This document shows, one piece after another, positions 1 to 7,032 of a DNA stretch of 38,548 nt; position 1 is the stretch's first letter, and every line of letters starts with the position of its first letter. Source of the stretch: Synergistaceae bacterium. GTDB lineage: Bacteria > Synergistota > Synergistia > Synergistales > Aminobacteriaceae. The position numbers were made by a program, and so were the translations under genes. The notes under the pieces are model-generated. The model did no database searches. It worked only from the letters and a program-made list of their open reading frames with translations, and was not told the origin of the DNA. The DNA is taken from the NCBI GenBank assembly GCA_031277095.1, contig JAISLU010000045.1, positions 1-38,548 on the forward strand. Direction: 5' to 3'.

Positions 1-2
1 GA

Positions 3-113
3 AGCTTGGAAGCATTCGCCGCAATCGGCAGTTATTTTTCTACCCTGAAAAAATCTTCTCGCAACCTACTCGCCTCTGTTTTATCTATTCTACACCCCTC
101 CCCCACTGTACTG
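3..113 (+). CDS. possible C-terminal end of a transposase (partial)
   Basis: Frame 3 is open from the window edge to a TAA at 111-113. It encodes about 36 residues, including SYFSTLKKSSRNLLASV. This pattern (aromatic, Ser-Thr, basic pair, then Asn-Leu-Leu) resembles the C-terminal tails of some IS66-type transposases, as I remember them. Frame 2 is also open, to 146, and looks less protein-like. With only the tail visible the call is weak, and it could be chance coding. No inverted repeat of an insertion sequence was recognised between here and the speD promoter. Confidence 0.25.
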
Positions 114-158
114 TAACGGTCGGGTGGGTCGGGTGTCCCCCATAGGGCCTCGCGCGAG

Positions 159-187
159 TTGACAATCGGGAGGTGTGGTTATATCAT
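159..187 (+). promoter_or_regulatory. sigma70-type promoter for speD leader
   Basis: A perfect -35 box TTGACA (159-164) is followed by a 17-nt spacer and a -10 box TATCAT (182-187). Transcription would start near 194, leaving a leader of about 127 nt before the speD start. It is one of the best-matched promoters in the window. Confidence 0.7.
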
Positions 188-224
188 TTTGAAGCGATTG
201 AGTCGCGATACTGAAGCTCCGCCG

Positions 225-287
225 ATGACGATGAAACAGTCAGAAAACAATGGCTATCCTTATAGGGAGGATAGCTATTTTTCGTAA
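225..287 (+). CDS. candidate 20-codon leader peptide ORF upstream of speD
   Basis: ATG at 225 (a second in-frame ATG at 231) opens 20 codons ending in TAA at 285-287, entirely within the predicted speD leader. The peptide is rich in Tyr and charged residues (ends YREDSYFS). Its last half overlaps the hairpin at 252-276, so translation would melt that hairpin. There is no convincing Shine-Dalgarno sequence, and an ORF this short arises easily by chance. Listed as a candidate only. Confidence 0.2.
   Translation: MTMKQSENNGYPYREDSYFS
252..282 (+). terminator. terminator-like hairpin in speD leader (possible attenuator)
   Basis: GGCTATCCT (252-260) pairs with AGGATAGCT (268-276), one pair being G-U, around a 7-nt loop. 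A run of five T (278-282) follows at once. It lies between the promoter at 159-187 and speD, so it could act as an attenuator, or as the terminator of a short RNA of about 90 nt starting near 194. Confidence 0.5.
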
Positions 288-320
288 AAGTCACAGGCAG
301 GGGCAAGGGAGGATTGGGAG

Positions 321-746
321 TTGTCACCAAAAGGGGTTCATTTCATTGTGGAAGCTTCAGGGTGCGGAGAGGTCATAGCCGACGTCTCCAAGTTGCAGGA
401 TGTTCTTGTCGAGGCAGCAAAACAAGCAAATGCTCAAGTTTGGTCGGTTTCATTCAATCGTTTCCCTCCCAATGGAGTCAGTGGTGTGGTAGTCATCAGT
501 GAATCTCATCTGTCGGTGCATACGTGGCCGGAAGAAAATTACATGGCCCTCGATATCTACACCTGCGGAGAGAAAAGTATGCCCTTCAAAGCCGTAGAAT
601 ACGTCCTCCATATGATAGACGCGAAGCGCAGCCATATCACGGAGATCACGAGGGGACTCGACGACAATGACCAGATTTTTTACCACTCTTTTATCACGTG
701 GGAAGAAATTCTCAAGAAAGGCCCAGCTTCCAACGGCTCGGTGTGA
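321..746 (+). CDS. speD: S-adenosylmethionine decarboxylase proenzyme
   Basis: Makes decarboxylated S-adenosylmethionine, the aminopropyl donor for spermidine synthesis, in the cytoplasm. The 141-residue product is a prokaryotic class 1 AdoMetDC proenzyme, slightly longer than the usual 120-130. Ser62 in VISESHLS is the predicted self-cleavage site that becomes the pyruvoyl group. His67 (VHTWPE) and Cys82 (YTCG) sit where the family has its processing and catalytic residues (Ser63, His68, Cys83 in the Thermotoga enzyme). Start is TTG at 321, chosen for AAGGGAGG at 305-312. The GTG/TTG just upstream are in another frame. No spermidine synthase gene adjoins, so the gene is an orphan here. It has its own promoter and a hairpin leader. 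Confidence 0.93.
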   Translation: MSPKGVHFIVEASGCGEVIADVSKLQDVLVEAAKQANAQVWSVSFNRFPPNGVSGVVVISESHLSVHTWPEENYMALDIYTCGEKSMPFKAVEYVLHMIDAKRSHITEITRGLDDNDQIFYHSFITWEEILKKGPASNGSV

Positions 747-1028
747 CGCCGGACATTTTTATTGATTTCATCGACGTTATCGCCTTCATCGACTCGATGC
801 CCTATAGCCGGGGAAACGTCCCCGGAAGCGCTCCGCCCTTGTTCCAAACGCCAACGTTGGCGTCAACGTGGCGGCGCAAGTTGTTCTGCGTATCTTTTCT
901 TTACTAATCGGCAGCGATAAAATAGAATGAGAAACCGAGACAGGGTGAATGGATGAATGAACGGGTGAATGGCTTTTTCGAGTGTTCGAGTTCCAGCTTT
1001 TCGCATTTCAAATAAGGAGGAGTCCGTA
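747..1028 (+). other. intergenic region with hairpin, 16-bp palindrome and direct repeat
   Basis: This gap of 282 bp holds no gene I can support. It contains a perfect 7-bp hairpin (CCGGGGA 808-814, TCCCCGG 819-825, loop AACG) without a T-run, a perfect 16-nt palindrome (848-863), and two copies of GGGTGAATGG at 943-952 and 963-972, spaced by exactly 20 nt. No clear sigma70 promoter was found for the following gene. Confidence 0.5.
848..863. repeat. 16-nt perfect palindrome, possible operator
   Basis: ACGCCAACGTTGGCGT is fully self-complementary and lies about 165 bp before the substrate-binding protein gene and about 100 bp after speD. Perfect palindromes of this length in short intergenic DNA often bind dimeric regulators, but no cognate regulator is evident. 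Confidence 0.35.
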
Positions 1029-2174
1029 ATGAAGAAGTATGTAGCACTTTTTGCGGTTCTGGGAGTACTTCTGGCGGTTCCTGCGTTTGCTGCGGATACG
1101 ATCAGGTTCGGAGAGATCGCGACGGTGACGGGAGATTTTGCGGCTTACGGTGTGGCCGAGGTCGAGTCGGTGAAAATTGCCGTCGAGGAGATCAACGCGG
1201 CTGGCGGAGTTCTCGGAAAGCCTCTGGAGGTGATTATGTACGACTGCCGGACGCGTCAGGAGGACATGGTCAACGCGGCCAGGCGTCTCGTGGATCAGGA
1301 CAAGGTCGTCGCCGTCATCGGGCCGAGCGGAAGCGGGCTGTGTATCTCAGCTGCCCCGATTTTCAACAGAGGGCGCGTTTCTCACATCGGGACTCTTCCC
1401 ACCAACCCGCTGGTCACGGTGGACGAACAGGGCAAAGTTCGCCCCTGGAACTTCCGTATCTGCTTCCTCGATCCCTATCAGGGACGGATGATGGCTTATT
1501 TCGCGGCAAAAGATATGAAGTTCGGGAAAGCGGCTATTCTGCACGACGTATCCAGCGACTACTCTCAAGGACAGCGTGAATTTTTCATTGCCGCTTTCAA
1601 GGAATATGGCGGAACAATCGTAGCCGAGGAAGGCTTTCGCGGAGAAGACGTCGATTTTCGTTCCCAGCTCACCAACATTAAGGACAGCGGGGCGGACGTC
1701 CTGATTTTCCCCTATATGGGCAAGTCCCTGCCTCTGGCGGTGAAGCAGGCGCGCGAGCTGGGCATCAACCAGGTCATCATCGGGGGAGACGGATACGGCG
1801 ACTTCATGTGGGAGGTCGCGGGCGACGCACTGGCCGACACCTACTGGGTCAGTCACGTGGACCGCTACGACCCCACCCTCGCGTCCTTTTTCGACAAATA
1901 CAAGGAGAAGACCGGCACCGAATGCCAGGAGTTCATGAACGCCGTTATGGCTTACGACTGCGTCTATTGGCTGAAAGACGCCATCGAGCGGGCGGGGTCC
2001 GCCGATCCCGAGAAGGTGCGGGACGCTTTGGAGGCCACGAAAGGGCTCCAACTGTTGCACGCCGTCCTGACCATGGACGAATTCCACAACCCCAAAGATA
2101 AGGACGGGGTCATGCTGCGATGCGACGCAACCCAGAAAAAGGCCCTTTTCTTCAAGAAGGTCAAGCCGGAATAG
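1029..2174 (+). CDS. ABC transporter substrate-binding protein (branched-chain amino acid type)
   Basis: Periplasmic receptor of the LivJ/LivK (Peripla_BP_6) family, which delivers amino acids or amides to a LivHMGF-type ABC importer. Start is ATG 1029, preceded by AAGGAGG at 1014-1020. The longer reading frame starting at 969 lacks a ribosome site and would bury the signal peptide. The 381-residue product starts with a classic signal peptide (MKK, hydrophobic core, cleavage after AFA, about residue 21). The mature start DTIRFGEIATVTGDFAAYG and the GPSGSGLCISAAPIF segment are typical ligand-contact regions of lobe I. No permease or ATPase genes adjoin, so it must work with components encoded elsewhere. 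A terminator follows directly, making it monocistronic. Confidence 0.88.
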   Translation: MKKYVALFAVLGVLLAVPAFAADTIRFGEIATVTGDFAAYGVAEVESVKIAVEEINAAGGVLGKPLEVIMYDCRTRQEDMVNAARRLVDQDKVVAVIGPSGSGLCISAAPIFNRGRVSHIGTLPTNPLVTVDEQGKVRPWNFRICFLDPYQGRMMAYFAAKDMKFGKAAILHDVSSDYSQGQREFFIAAFKEYGGTIVAEEGFRGEDVDFRSQLTNIKDSGADVLIFPYMGKSLPLAVKQARELGINQVIIGGDGYGDFMWEVAGDALADTYWVSHVDRYDPTLASFFDKYKEKTGTECQEFMNAVMAYDCVYWLKDAIERAGSADPEKVRDALEATKGLQLLHAVLTMDEFHNPKDKDGVMLRCDATQKKALFFKKVKPE

Positions 2175-2198
2175 AGACCGAACCCAATGACCAACCCA

Positions 2199-2229
2199 GC
2201 GGCGGACGCGAGTCTGCCGCGATTTTTTT
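2199..2229 (+). terminator. Rho-independent terminator after substrate-binding protein gene
   Basis: GCGGCGGAC (2199-2207) pairs with GTCTGCCGC (2212-2220), with one G-U pair, around a GCGA tetraloop. Seven T (2223-2229) follow. Confidence 0.85.
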
Positions 2230-2360
2230 GCTTTCTTACTTTTGTCCCTTTCCACCTTTTGCCCCTTTTCCCCTTTCCTTAACGCTTATTTAACTTTTGT
2301 TTAATTTTTACCCATTCGAGGTTTAGGACTTTCTATTAATATAGGCTCATGCAAATCAGG

Positions 2361-2390
2361 TTTATGTAACTTGCAAATTTATGTAACTTG
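2361..2390 (+). repeat. two perfect 13-nt direct repeats in the tolC leader
   Basis: TTTATGTAACTTG occurs at 2361-2373 and again at 2378-2390, separated by CAAA, giving a 17-nt period. The second copy abuts the tolC ribosome site AAGGAG (2391-2396). The flanking DNA 2230-2360 is AT-rich, with no well-matched sigma70 promoter. The pair could be a regulator binding site or a recent tandem duplication. Confidence 0.6.
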
Positions 2391-2404
2391 AAGGAGCGAT
2401 CGGC

Positions 2405-3724
2405 ATGACGTCGAAGGGCAAAACGCGAAAAAATCCGCGGCTTTTCTGTTACCTTTTCTGTTACCTTTTCTTCGCTGTTTTAGGAGCGGGGTTGGGGTCT
2501 TCCAGACCCAGCTGGGCGGCGCCGGTTTTGAGTTTGGCGGACTGCCTGGCCATAGCGGAGGCGAACCACCCCAACATCGCGGGGGCGGCGGGGCAGGTGG
2601 CCACCCAGCGGGGGCGGCTCGCTCAAAGCGCCGCGGCGGACCGCCTGGAGGTGTCGGGCAGTGTCTCGGCGTCCCGGGCAGGCACGAATTACGACGAAAA
2701 CGCCAGTTACTCCATCGGCGCGACTACCAGCATCAAGGTTTTCGACGCGAACCGCAACAAATATTTGGTGGATTCTCAGCGCATCACTCTTTCCGCCACC
2801 GAGGAAGAGGGCCGCTCGACCCTGATAGATGTCCGGGCCGGCGTGAAATCGTCCTATATGACCCTCTCCCTCAACATGGAAATCGCGCAGCAGCGCCTGG
2901 AATCGGTGAGGGCTTTCGAGCATCACCTGGAGCAGGCCAAGGGATTTTATCAGGTGGGGAGCAAGCCCTGGTACGACGTGACGAAGGCCGAGGTGGACCT
3001 CGGCAGCGCGCAGCTCGCCCTGGTGGAGGCCGAGGGGAACATCGAGACGGCGCGGGCCGCTCTTTTGAACGCGATGGGGATCGACCAGCAGGAGGAATTC
3101 GACATCGTGAGCCCCGATATTTCGAGTACACCTCGAGAACTTCAAGAATCCGCGTTTTTGGAGAATTTGGCGGCCCTGGCTTTGGACAACCGCCCCGACT
3201 ACCGGGCGGCGGCTCTGAGAATTCTGGCGGGCGAGGCGTCTTTGAGCGCCGAGGCGAGGGCGTCGTCACCCAATATCTCTTTGACGGGAGGTTACAACAG
3301 CGGAGGCGACGACGTATTCGATCTGGAAAAAGCCTGGAACGCGGGACTCAGGATGTCCGTGCCCATCGTGGACGGAGGGGCGGCCAAGGCCCGGATTCAT
3401 GCGGCCCAGGGCCAACTCCTGTCCCTGACGGCTTCTCGGGAGAAACTGCGACAGGACATCATGCTGGAGGTACGCAAAACCCTCACCGATTTGACGAAGG
3501 CCCGTGAGCGCATTCGAATTTCGGAGCTGACGCTGGTGAGCGCCGAGGAAAATCGCAAAATGGCCACCGGACGATACGAAACCGGGGTGGGCGACTCCCT
3601 GGAGGTCACAGACGCCCTGCTCTCCTTTGCCGACGCCCAGCTTGCCCATCGTCAGGCCTGCTACGACCTCCAGTTGGCGATCATCGGCCTGGAAAAGGCG
3701 GCAGGCAAAGAATTTATTGAATAA
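2405..3724 (+). CDS. tolC: TolC-like outer membrane efflux channel
   Basis: Outer membrane factor that forms the exit duct of the MacAB pump encoded immediately downstream. The 439-residue protein starts at ATG 2405 (AAGGAG at 2391-2396). A signal peptide ends near SWA-A (about residues 37-38). The rest shows the two OEP repeats: the first from about residue 45 (LSLADCLAIAEANHPNI) and the second from about 255 (LAALALDNRPDYRAA), with long heptad-like helices such as the RQDIMLEVRKTLTDL stretch. Length and layout match the TolC/OEP family. The signal peptide contains a duplicated four-residue unit (LFCYLFCYLF) caused by a 12-nt tandem repeat at 2442-2470. First gene of a likely seven-gene operon. 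A TolC role is inferred from family and context. Confidence 0.88.
   Translation: MTSKGKTRKNPRLFCYLFCYLFFAVLGAGLGSSRPSWAAPVLSLADCLAIAEANHPNIAGAAGQVATQRGRLAQSAAADRLEVSGSVSASRAGTNYDENASYSIGATTSIKVFDANRNKYLVDSQRITLSATEEEGRSTLIDVRAGVKSSYMTLSLNMEIAQQRLESVRAFEHHLEQAKGFYQVGSKPWYDVTKAEVDLGSAQLALVEAEGNIETARAALLNAMGIDQQEEFDIVSPDISSTPRELQESAFLENLAALALDNRPDYRAAALRILAGEASLSAEARASSPNISLTGGYNSGGDDVFDLEKAWNAGLRMSVPIVDGGAAKARIHAAQGQLLSLTASREKLRQDIMLEVRKTLTDLTKARERIRISELTLVSAEENRKMATGRYETGVGDSLEVTDALLSFADAQLAHRQACYDLQLAIIGLEKAAGKEFIE
2442..2470 (+). repeat. 12-nt tandem repeat in the TolC signal peptide
   Basis: TTTTCTGTTACC is repeated twice perfectly (2442-2453, 2454-2465), followed by a partial third copy TTTTC (2466-2470). 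The unit is a multiple of three, so gain or loss lengthens the hydrophobic core without a frameshift. Confidence 0.8.
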
Positions 3725-3741
3725 TTGGATATGAAAGAATT

Positions 3742-3760
3742 GGGGTCTCAGGGGGACCCC
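3742..3760 (+). other. intercistronic hairpin between tolC and macA
   Basis: GGGGTC (3742-3747) pairs with GACCCC (3755-3760) around a 7-nt loop. Only three T follow, so it is more likely a stability or processing element than a strong terminator. Confidence 0.4.
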
Positions 3761-3761
3761 T

Positions 3762-3791
3762 TTGGAGGTGTTCGAATTGGAGGTGTTCGAA
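3762..3791 (+). repeat. 15-nt tandem duplication carrying the macA ribosome binding site
   Basis: TTGGAGGTGTTCGAA occurs twice back to back (3762-3776, 3777-3791). Each copy holds a GGAGGTG Shine-Dalgarno core. The second core (3779-3785) is correctly spaced for the macA ATG at 3793, and the first is a spare 15 nt upstream. Confidence 0.85.
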
Positions 3792-3792
3792 A

Positions 3793-5049
3793 ATGAAGAA
3801 AAAAACGAAAATGTTGTTTTTTGTGTCGATACTGGCCGCCGCAACTTACGCGGGATTTCAATTTTTCGGCCCCGCAGAGGCGGTCTACGTCTATAAAACT
3901 CAGCCCGTAACGCGGGGGTCCATCACGTCCAGCATCAGCGCCACGGGAAAGGTGAACGCGGTGGAGATGGTGGAGGTGGGTACTCAGGTGTCCGGGACGA
4001 TCAAGGAAATCTACGCCGATTACAACAGCCCGGTTAAAAAAGGACAGTTGCTGGCCCTGCTGGACCCGGACGTGCTACTGTCCAAGATCGAGGAGAACAA
4101 GGCCAGCCTGGCCGTGGCTCAGGCCGGGGTCGCCAAAGCCAAAGCCGAGGTCATCGACGCGCAGAGGAACGACGCCCGCAACCGCGAGCTGTGGGAGCGC
4201 AAACTCATCGCCCGAAGCGACAGGGAGAGCGCCGAGACCAAGCTCATGGTGGCCCGGGCGAATCTGACGGAGGCGAATTCCCGGGTTCTCCAAGCGCGAG
4301 AGTCCCTGAAACAGGCCGAGACAAATTTGAAGTACACGAAAATCACGTCCCCCATCGACGGCGTGGTGATCTCCCGTCAGGTGGACGTGGGACAGACGGT
4401 GGCGGCCAGCCTCCAGACGCCAACGCTTTTCGCCATAGCGAAGGACCTCACCCAGATGCAGGTCGAGGCCAACATCGACGAGGCCGACATCGGCCGCATC
4501 CAGGAGGGGCAGAGGGCCGTGTGCCGGTTCGACTCGTGGCCCCAGGACTCTTTCGAGGCGGTGGTGGCGCAAAAACGCCTGAGCCCCGAGACGGTCTCCA
4601 ACGTGGTGACCTACGTGGTCATTTTGAAAATCGAGAACGAAGAAAGGAAACTCATGCCGGGCATGACGGCGAACATCTCGGTCATGACCGAGGAGCGGGA
4701 CGACGTCCTGAGAATCCCGGCGGCGGCCCTCAGGTTCGCGCCTCCCGCCGACGCCGCAGTGGGCTCGCGGAACGAGGAAAAAAATGGGAACAAAACGGCC
4801 GGGCTCTTCCCCATGCCCCGGCGCAGGCCCGGGAATCGTGAAAATGGCAGAAACGCCGAGCAAACCGTGTGGCTCGTGGAGGACGGGCGGCTTGCGGGGA
4901 GCGTTGCCGTCGATGAAACCGGAGTGAGCGACAGATCCTGGGTCGAGGTTCGCGGCGACGCGCTCTCGTTTCTCCGCGAGGGGCAGGAGCTGGCGGTGGC
5001 CTTCGTTCTGGAAAAGAGCGGATCCGCCGCGGCGGGGGCACGGCGATGA
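3793..5049 (+). CDS. macA: MacA-like periplasmic adaptor (RND/HlyD family membrane fusion protein)
   Basis: Periplasmic adaptor linking the MacB inner-membrane transporter to TolC. The product has 418 residues. An uncleaved N-terminal membrane anchor (about residues 7-27) is followed by the split biotinyl-lipoyl domain: first half GTQVSGTIKEIYADYNSPVKKGQLLALLD, second half ITSPIDGVVISRQVDVGQTVAA. Between them is an Ala/Glu/Arg-rich coiled-coil hairpin (about residues 95-175). A beta-barrel region follows, with LMPGMTANISVMTEERDDVLRIPAAALRF. Near the C-terminus (about 316-355) is a basic, low-complexity insert not usual for the core fold. Start ATG 3793, with GGAGG 9 nt upstream in a duplicated ribosome site. 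The stop overlaps the next gene's start (ATGA at 5046-5049), indicating translational coupling. Confidence 0.9.
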   Translation: MKKKTKMLFFVSILAAATYAGFQFFGPAEAVYVYKTQPVTRGSITSSISATGKVNAVEMVEVGTQVSGTIKEIYADYNSPVKKGQLLALLDPDVLLSKIEENKASLAVAQAGVAKAKAEVIDAQRNDARNRELWERKLIARSDRESAETKLMVARANLTEANSRVLQARESLKQAETNLKYTKITSPIDGVVISRQVDVGQTVAASLQTPTLFAIAKDLTQMQVEANIDEADIGRIQEGQRAVCRFDSWPQDSFEAVVAQKRLSPETVSNVVTYVVILKIENEERKLMPGMTANISVMTEERDDVLRIPAAALRFAPPADAAVGSRNEEKNGNKTAGLFPMPRRRPGNRENGRNAEQTVWLVEDGRLAGSVAVDETGVSDRSWVEVRGDALSFLREGQELAVAFVLEKSGSAAAGARR

Positions 5050-5795
5050 CCCCCCTCATCCAGGTCGAGGACCTGGTGAAGACGTACCGGTCGGGAGATT
5101 CGGAGCTGCGGGCGCTGGACGGGGTGTCCTTTGCCGTGGAGCGGGGCGAGTTCGTGGCGATCATGGGACCCTCGGGCTCCGGAAAATCCACGACGATGAA
5201 CATGCTGGGGTGCCTCGACTCCCCGACCCAAGGGGTTTATAAGCTGGACGGCAAGGACGTGTCGAGGCTTTCCGGCGACGAGCTGGCCCGTATCCGTAAC
5301 GTGACCCTGGGATTCGTTTTCCAGGGTTTCAACCTCCTGCCGAGGCTGGACGCCCTGGGCAACGTGGCGCTGCCTCTGGTCTACGCCGGTGTGGCGCCCC
5401 AGCAGCGCGCCGCCCGCGCGGCCAGCGCCCTGGAAAAAGTGGGCCTCGCCTCGCGGATGAAGCACCGCCCCAGCCAGATGAGCGGCGGGCAGCAGCAGCG
5501 CGTCGCCATCGCCCGGGCACTGGTGGGAGACGCTCCCTTGATTCTCGCGGACGAACCGACGGGAAACCTGGACACCAAAACCAGCGACGAGATCATGGGC
5601 CTTCTAGCTCAGATCAACAGGGACGGCAAGACGGTGATCCTGGTGACCCACGAACCGGACATCGCCAGATATGCATCCCGGGTGCTGCGCTTCAAGGACG
5701 GAAAGCTGGTGGAGGATAAAAGACAAACGCCTGTGAAAAGAGAGAATGTTGGAGAGAACGCCGGAGAGAATTATGGAGGTGGGGCGGATGTTTGA
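5046..5795 (+). CDS. macB: MacB-type ABC transporter ATPase subunit
   Basis: Cytoplasmic ATPase of a MacB-type (LolD-like) mechanotransmitting ABC exporter. The 249-residue product has Walker A ([10 protein letters not shown], about residue 40), the Q-loop in [17 protein letters not shown], the signature [15 protein letters not shown] (about 142), Walker B with catalytic Glu ([12 protein letters not shown]), and the switch His in [10 protein letters not shown]. In Escherichia coli MacB the ATPase and permease are one polypeptide. Here they are split, as in many other phyla. The start overlaps macA by ATGA. The C-terminal tail ([19 protein letters not shown]) overlaps the permease start by 8 nt. 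Substrate cannot be read from the sequence: macrolides, peptides, lipoproteins or toxins are all known for the family. Confidence 0.9.
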   Translation: MTPLIQVEDLVKTYRSGDSELRALDGVSFAVERGEFVAIMGPSGSGKSTTMNMLGCLDSPTQGVYKLDGKDVSRLSGDELARIRNVTLGFVFQGFNLLPRLDALGNVALPLVYAGVAPQQRAARAASALEKVGLASRMKHRPSQMSGGQQQRVAIARALVGDAPLILADEPTGNLDTKTSDEIMGLLAQINRDGKTVILVTHEPDIARYASRVLRFKDGKLVEDKRQTPVKRENVGENAGENYGGGADV

Positions 5796-7008
5796 GACGA
5801 TACGCACGGCGGTCTCCTCTCTGTGGGCCAATAAGATGCGCTCGGCACTGACCATGCTGGGGGTCGTCATAGGCGTCGGCGCGGTTATCGCCATGGTCGC
5901 CATAGGGAACGGGGCCAGCGGCCAGATGGAGGGGGTCATTTCCAGCATGGGGGCCAACATGATCGTCCTTCGTCCCGGCGCTCCCCGTACCGGCGGAGTC
6001 CGTCAGAGCGCGGGCAGCGGAGGCACCCTGACCTTGAACGACATCAGAGCCATAGAGGAGGAGTGCTGGTCCATCCAAAACGTGGCGCCCCAGGTGAGTA
6101 CCAGTTCCCAGCTCATATTCGAAAACCGCAACTGGCCGTCTCAGGTCATAGGGACGACGCCGGGTTTTTTCCGCATCCGCGAGTTTCAAGCTCAAAAGGG
6201 GCGGCTTCTGGATAAAGAAGACGAGCGCGGCGCGGCCAAGGCCGCCGTCATAGGCGAAACGGTGGCGAGGGAGCTTTTCGGGAAAATCGACCCCATCGGG
6301 CGGAGTATCCGCATCAAAAGCATCCCCTTCGAGGTGGTGGGGGTGCTGGCGCCCAAGGGGCAGTCGGCCATAGGGCAGGATCAGGACGACACCGTGATCG
6401 TCCCCATCACCACGGCCCAGCGCCGGCTTGTGCGCAGTTCCTTCGCGGACTCCGTGAACATGGCCTTCGTGCAGGCGAAGGACGTCAGCATGATGGACAG
6501 CGCCATAGCCGAGATGAGGGCTCTTTTGAGGCAGCGGCACCGTCTGTCCTCCGACAAGGAGGACGATTTCGACCTCCGGAACATGACGCAGATGCTGGAC
6601 AGCATGGCCCAGGCGACCCGGGTGATGTCGCTCCTGCTGGGGGCCGTGGCCTCGATTTCCCTTTTGGTGGGGGGAATAGGGATCATGAACATCATGCTGG
6701 TGTCGGTGACGGAGCGCACCCGGGAGATCGGTATCCGCATGGCCATTGGGGCCCGGGCGGGGGATATCCGAACGCAATTTTTGCTGGAGGCCCTGCTCCT
6801 GTCTCTGACGGGGGGAGCCGCGGGGATACTGCTGGGCTTTCTGGCGTCTTTGGGGGTGACGGAGTTTCTGAAGTGGCCGACCTCGGTATCGGGCGGAGCT
6901 GTGGCTCTCGCGGCGGGCTTTTCCTGTCTCGTGGGTATTTTCTTCGGCCTGTATCCGGCCTGGAAAGCCTCTCTGCTGCGTCCCATCGACGCCCTGCGTT
7001 TCGAATAA
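5788..7008 (+). CDS. macB: MacB-type ABC transporter permease (FtsX/MacB_PCD)
   Basis: Inner-membrane part of the MacAB-TolC pump. It has 406 residues from ATG 5788, chosen because GGAGGTGG at 5775-5782 is ideally placed. Longer starts at 5746 or 5773 have poorer sites. One N-terminal membrane helix (about residues 17-43, MLGVVIGVGAVIAMVAIGNG) is followed by a periplasmic MacB_PCD domain of about 200 residues. Three C-terminal helices form the FtsX domain, beginning with SLLLGAVASISLLVGGIGIMN and including the conserved TERTREIGIRMAIGAR coupling segment. This topology is diagnostic of the MacB/LolE class. The gene overlaps the ATPase gene by 8 nt. Confidence 0.9.
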   Translation: MFETIRTAVSSLWANKMRSALTMLGVVIGVGAVIAMVAIGNGASGQMEGVISSMGANMIVLRPGAPRTGGVRQSAGSGGTLTLNDIRAIEEECWSIQNVAPQVSTSSQLIFENRNWPSQVIGTTPGFFRIREFQAQKGRLLDKEDERGAAKAAVIGETVARELFGKIDPIGRSIRIKSIPFEVVGVLAPKGQSAIGQDQDDTVIVPITTAQRRLVRSSFADSVNMAFVQAKDVSMMDSAIAEMRALLRQRHRLSSDKEDDFDLRNMTQMLDSMAQATRVMSLLLGAVASISLLVGGIGIMNIMLVSVTERTREIGIRMAIGARAGDIRTQFLLEALLLSLTGGAAGILLGFLASLGVTEFLKWPTSVSGGAVALAAGFSCLVGIFFGLYPAWKASLLRPIDALRFE

Positions 7009-7032
7009 CCCGGATAAGATGGACGACACAGG

